NCBI RefSeq assembly: GCF_009807035.1 | Contig: NZ_WUBI01000003.1 | Coordinates: 431,564-495,563, forward strand | Origin: Paenibacillus dendrobii | Lineage (GTDB): Bacteria; Bacillota; Bacilli; Paenibacillales; Paenibacillaceae | Length of the DNA: 64,000 nucleotides | Direction of reading: 5' to 3' | Notes under the pieces: model-generated | Told to the model about the DNA's origin: nothing | Database searches by the model: none | Seen by the model: only the letters and a program-made list of their open reading frames with translations | Shown: positions 61,066 to 64,000 of the stretch, piece by piece | Layout: every line of letters begins with the position of its first letter | Position numbering within the stretch: the stretch's first letter is position 1 | Made by a program: the position numbers and the translations under genes

Positions 61066-61917
61066 CTAGTAACTGCCTGTTGGGACTGGGCTCGCTTTAA
61101 ACGGTACAAAATGCTTTTCCGGAATGAAAAAGGGCTCCCGATTTACGATATCTGACGGATTATACCCCCGGCAATCCATCTCGCATGCGGAAAGGCCGGT
61201 ACTCCATTTCGCCCTGAACCGCTCTGCGTTGGCCAGTGACGAACGTTTGTAGTCGATGCGGTTGGATGAAAATGTGCCCTGGCCTTCATGGTGTATAAAA
61301 ACATCCTGAGCTGCCCACAGCCGTTTGCCACCAATCCGGGCGCGTATGGAGAAATCATCGTCCTCATAGTTCCCCGGAAAAAACCTCTCATCTAACCCCC
61401 CAATCCGATCCAATAAGCTGCGGTGGAAAAGCATGCAGAACCCGACAAGCTTATGCGCGTAGAATCCTGCGCCGGCCAGTTCCTTCTGACGCTGAATCGC
61501 AAAAGCATCCAGATTTTCGATTGCGGGCCATTCACTCACGGGTATTCTTTGAATAGGAGCCACATGATTGGAAACCGGCCCTGCAATACCAATGTTCGGA
61601 TCCCGGCTTAGCGCCGCATGCAAGACAGTGAGCCATCTTGGCGTTACCACCGTATCATTATTCAGAAGCAAGATATACTCTCCCGACGCCACCAACATCC
61701 CCTGATTGGTTCCGGCAGCGAATCCCTTATTGTCCTCGTTCGCAATCAGCTTCACACCCGGCATGGACCTCCAGAATTCGAGCGTACCGTCCGAAGACCC
61801 GTTATCCACCACTACCCATTCCAGAGGTTCCGCGGTATGGCGCAGCACGCTTTCCACGCACCGCCGCGTCATATCCAGGCCGTTACGGGTCAGCATGACC
61901 ACTGAAGTCAATGGCAT
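61066..61917 (-). CDS. Glycosyltransferase family 2
   Basis: 283 residues, soluble, no membrane helix. GT-A fold: SVVMLTRNGLD start, nucleotide site VVVDNGSSDGTLEFW, the metal/sugar loop LLLNNDTVV (an NND variant of DxD) and the acidic region ENYEDDDFSIRAR. It transfers a sugar from a nucleotide donor to protein or a glycan. AGGAGG lies eight bases before the ATG. Forty bases downstream of the methyltransferase and beyond it the collagen-like glycoprotein gene, so modification of that protein is the best guess. Confidence 0.9.
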   Translation of the reverse strand: MPLTSVVMLTRNGLDMTRRCVESVLRHTAEPLEWVVVDNGSSDGTLEFWRSMPGVKLIANEDNKGFAAGTNQGMLVASGEYILLLNNDTVVTPRWLTVLHAALSRDPNIGIAGPVSNHVAPIQRIPVSEWPAIENLDAFAIQRQKELAGAGFYAHKLVGFCMLFHRSLLDRIGGLDERFFPGNYEDDDFSIRARIGGKRLWAAQDVFIHHEGQGTFSSNRIDYKRSSLANAERFRAKWSTGLSACEMDCRGYNPSDIVNREPFFIPEKHFVPFKASPVPTGSY

Positions 61918-61957
61918 ATGTACATCCTCCTTTAATAGAGTATTACGCGTATGGGAG

Positions 61958-62656
61958 TTACAGCCCCGACGTGTTCAAAATATATGGCAGCACCCTGGAA
62001 ACCGGAGCCGCAGTAGGCATAATAATCCCGAGACCGTTATTCGAATGCAGTTGATGCCAGGTTAGATCGAATTCCGTCTCCCGCAAAAAATCCTCAATGG
62101 CCGCCAGGACGCCATTGCGTTCTCCATGTTCAAGTACCGCGTTGCTGACGACATGGTTGAAGCCGCCGTTAGGTACAAGATTTGGATTCCCCGGTTCCAG
62201 CCCCTGCTTGGCGTTAGGTTGACGATAATCCGCGGGTATGCTTTCAGGGAAATAGTACATATCCCGCCTTCCGTATGGCCAGTCGATGTCATGTAGCAGA
62301 ACAACCGGAAAAGCTCCAGCCGATTGGGCCATTTCCTCCACCTGCTTCAATTCATGATAAACGGTATACCAGTTGTGGTCTCCGTCAATGAGGATCATGT
62401 CATAGGGCTCAAGCTTGGGCATCGCCTGCAGACTCAGCTCCCGCAGCATGCAAAAAGCCTCTCCGTAATAGTCCTTCAGCAATTCCACGTCAAACTGCGG
62501 GGCAGGATCGATTACCGTGCATCGTGCATCCGCATGCTGGCAATAATCCAGTAGTTTAAAGGTATTTAGGCCCGTCAATGAGCCAATTTCAACGATGTTT
62601 ACCGGCTGTACGGCGATGATCATTGGTTTAATGACTTTATCCCAAAAGCGATGCAT
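61958..62656 (-). CDS. Class I SAM-dependent methyltransferase (CmcI/Methyltransf_24 type)
   Basis: 232 residues from the ATG at 62656 with AGGAGG six bases upstream; an ATG at 62662 follows the AGGAGG directly. Motif I is IVEIGSLTGLNTFKLL, the second acidic loop CTVIDPAPQFD, and motif IV LIDGDHNWYTVYHEL, as in cephalosporin hydroxylase-like and sugar O-methyltransferases. Found between the collagen-like gene and the glycosyltransferase, it probably methylates a sugar on the surface glycan, as the anthrose/rhamnose enzymes of exosporium clusters do. That is inferred from neighbours only. Confidence 0.85.
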   Translation of the reverse strand: MHRFWDKVIKPMIIAVQPVNIVEIGSLTGLNTFKLLDYCQHADARCTVIDPAPQFDVELLKDYYGEAFCMLRELSLQAMPKLEPYDMILIDGDHNWYTVYHELKQVEEMAQSAGAFPVVLLHDIDWPYGRRDMYYFPESIPADYRQPNAKQGLEPGNPNLVPNGGFNHVVSNAVLEHGERNGVLAAIEDFLRETEFDLTWHQLHSNNGLGIIMPTAAPVSRVLPYILNTSGL

Positions 62657-62763
62657 ACTCATCCTCCTATCCTTAAAACATGCTTCATCCCCCAATTTAT
62701 GTCGGTTACACTCCTTTCATACGCTGTCCGGCCATTCTAGAGCAGGTTTTTATGCATGAATAG

Positions 62764-62811
62764 AAAACACCTCTACCGCGACTGATTGCGCTGTCTCGGA
62801 GAGGTGTTTTT
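62764..62811. terminator. Terminator of the collagen-like protein gene
   Basis: Arms AAAACACCTCT and AGAGGTGTTTT with a small inner stem; T-rich on both strands. It separates the collagen-like gene from the methyltransferase, 20 bases after the stop at 62831. Confidence 0.85.
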
Positions 62812-62830
62812 AAGTTTTGAAAGTCTGCTA

Positions 62831-64000
62831 TCAGGTAATCGTCAAGCCCGCGCTTGCATATCCGGCTACCGTATTAAGCAGTGATAGTCCGGTCGCGGTC
62901 GCCTCGAACACCAACAGAAGTCTAGTGGATGTTGTAACCGGAATACTCAGACCGGTCGTCGAACCTGAAGAAATGGCTCCCAGCGAAATGACTCCAGTCA
63001 AGGCAGGTGACAGCGTTACCGTCGCTCCTGCGACCGGCGTGAACGTATTGTTAGGCGTCGGCGAACTGTACAGCTGGGCGGTAAGCGTGACTGTTGTACC
63101 TACAAGACTGAGTGCAGCCGTTATGCTGAAGAAGGCCGAGATGGAAGTAATCGTTCCTGAACGCGGCATGGAGAAGGAAAAGTTCAGAAGCGTTCCGGCA
63201 GCACCCGTCAAATCAATGGTATTACCGACCGCCAGCGCTGTAGTTCCGGAGTTGCCAAAGCCTACAAGCCCTATGGTACCTACCAGTCCGCCTGCGATTG
63301 TCGTTAAAGCTACCGGTAGTCCGGAAGCAAACGGAATAACCGCTCCCGACCCCGTCGCTCCCGTATCGCCTGTTGCCCCTGTGGCTCCCGTTGCTCCTGT
63401 GGCTCCCGTGACTCCCGTTGCTCCTGTGGCTCCCGTGACTCCCGTGGCTCCCGTGACTCCTGTGGCTCCCGTTGCTCCCGTATCTCCGGTTGCTCCTGTG
63501 GCTCCTGTATCTCCTGTCGCTCCTGTGACTCCCGTTGCTCCGGTAGCTCCTGTCGCGCCGGTTGCTCCTGTATCTCCTGTCGCACCTGTGGCTCCCGTTG
63601 CTCCGGTTGCTCCCGTTGCTCCGGTATCGCCCGTGGCTCCTGTTGCTCCTGTAGCTCCTGTAGCTCCTGTCGCACCTGTGACTCCCGTTGCTCCGGTTGC
63701 TCCTGTATCGCCCGTCGCTCCCGTCGCTCCCGTGGCTCCTGTGGCTCCGGTGTCTCCCGTTGCGCCCGTCGCTCCTGTTGCACCTGTTGCACCTGTTGCG
63801 CCGGTTGCTCCTGTATCTCCTGTCGCACCTGTCGCACCTGTGGCTCCCGTTGCTCCGGTATCGCCCGTGGCTCCTGTAGCTCCTGTAGCTCCTGTCGCAC
63901 CTGTGACTCCCGTTGCTCCGGTTGCTCCTGTATCGCCCGTCGCTCCCGTCGCTCCCGTGGCTCCTGTGGCTCCGGTGTCTCCCGTTGCGCCCGTCGCTCC
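62831..64000 (-). CDS. Collagen-like BclB-type surface protein (N-terminus beyond window)
   Basis: The frame runs from the right edge (codon aligned at 64000) to a stop at 62831, at least 389 residues. About 217 residues at the 5' side are Gly-X-Thr triplets (GAT, GDT, GVT), the collagen-like stretch of BclA/BclB proteins. The last ~170 residues begin SGAVIPFASGLPVALTT and continue with VGTIGLVGFGNSG and SFSMPRSGTITSIS, matching by eye the BclB C-terminal trimerisation domain. Threonines in each triplet are the usual O-glycan sites. It is thus likely on the exosporium or cell surface. The N-terminal targeting segment is outside the window. Confidence 0.88.
   Translation of the reverse strand, partial: GATGATGDTGATGATGATGATGDTGATGATGVTGATGATGATGATGDTGATGATGATGATGDTGATGATGATGATGATGATGDTGATGATGATGATGDTGATGATGVTGATGATGATGATGATGDTGATGATGATGATGATGDTGATGATGATGATGVTGATGDTGATGATGDTGATGATGVTGATGVTGATGATGVTGATGATGATGATGDTGATGSGAVIPFASGLPVALTTIAGGLVGTIGLVGFGNSGTTALAVGNTIDLTGAAGTLLNFSFSMPRSGTITSISAFFSITAALSLVGTTVTLTAQLYSSPTPNNTFTPVAGATVTLSPALTGVISLGAISSGSTTGLSIPVTTSTRLLLVFEATATGLSLLNTVAGYASAGLTIT
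63350..64000 (-). repeat. Collagen-like Gly-X-Thr repeat tract with 225-base higher-order unit
   Basis: Nine-base units encode Gly-X-Thr from 63350 to the edge. Within it 63645-63775 recurs identically at 63870-64000, a 225-base offset equal to 25 triplets, which shows a recent tandem duplication. Assembly of such tracts from short reads is error-prone. Confidence 0.9.

Noticed and set aside
63350..64000. Short regular repeats that could suggest a CRISPR array
   Set aside because: They are nine-base coding units with constant phase encoding Gly-X-Thr, with no unique spacers.

Overview
The window reads as a chromosome segment of a spore-forming, Gram-positive firmicute of Paenibacillus type. 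The reasons are strong AGGAGG-like ribosome binding sites, abundant stalk-domain (copper amine oxidase N-terminal-like) and Big-2 surface proteins, AraC/GntR-LacI sugar regulators, an ABC sugar importer without its own ATPase, a YugN-like protein and a BclB-type collagen-like exosporium protein. No rRNA, tRNA, CRISPR array, transposase or prophage module was seen.

Layout. 1-12 kb: a 3'-truncated GH38 alpha-mannosidase, a peroxiredoxin-like protein, a Crp/Fnr regulator, a GntR-LacI regulator, an AraC regulator with a phytanoyl-CoA dioxygenase-like enzyme, a two-component system, a TetR/SDR pair sharing one operator type, and a MATE exporter. 12-18.5 kb: a secreted FecR protein paired with an NHL/stalk protein, a flavin-dependent oxidoreductase behind a purine riboswitch whose aptamer looks guanine-type and whose terminator overlaps the aptamer, and a glyoxalase-fold protein.

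18.6-33.4 kb is the most interesting part: one minus-strand cluster of seven genes encoding (in transcription order) a vWA protein with a cytosolic FHA-like tail, a 1129-residue tubulin-like GTPase, an 813-residue unknown, a vWA membrane protein, a small beta-rich protein, a zinc-ribbon TRAFAC-type GTPase and a membrane-anchored GAP1-like protein. I read it as a membrane-associated NTP-dependent system linking a cytosolic tubulin/GTPase core to extracellular vWA and tail domains. Next to it (33.7-39 kb) are a 51-residue membrane protein, a zinc-ribbon membrane protein and a membrane-anchored repeat protein. The last two appear to have been separated by a two-gene deacetylase/coiled-coil module flanked by an 82-bp direct repeat.

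39-46 kb: a nine-repeat Big-2 surface protein, a serine hydrolase, a DUF3298-like secreted protein, a DsbA/FrnE-like protein and a second MATE exporter. 46.4-53.4 kb: a disaccharide utilisation operon (two permeases, binding lipoprotein, LacI regulator, BadF-type sugar kinase, GH4 6-phospho-glycosidase) which suggests import followed by intracellular phosphorylation and phospho-glycoside cleavage. 53.4-57.4 kb: a pyridine nucleotide-disulfide reductase, a Bcr/CflA exporter, a PNPOx-fold protein and a YugN-like protein. 57.4-64 kb: a 1148-residue stalk-domain repeat protein, a GT2 glycosyltransferase, a methyltransferase and the C-terminal part of a collagen-like BclB-type protein; the last three look like a spore-surface glycoprotein with modifying enzymes.
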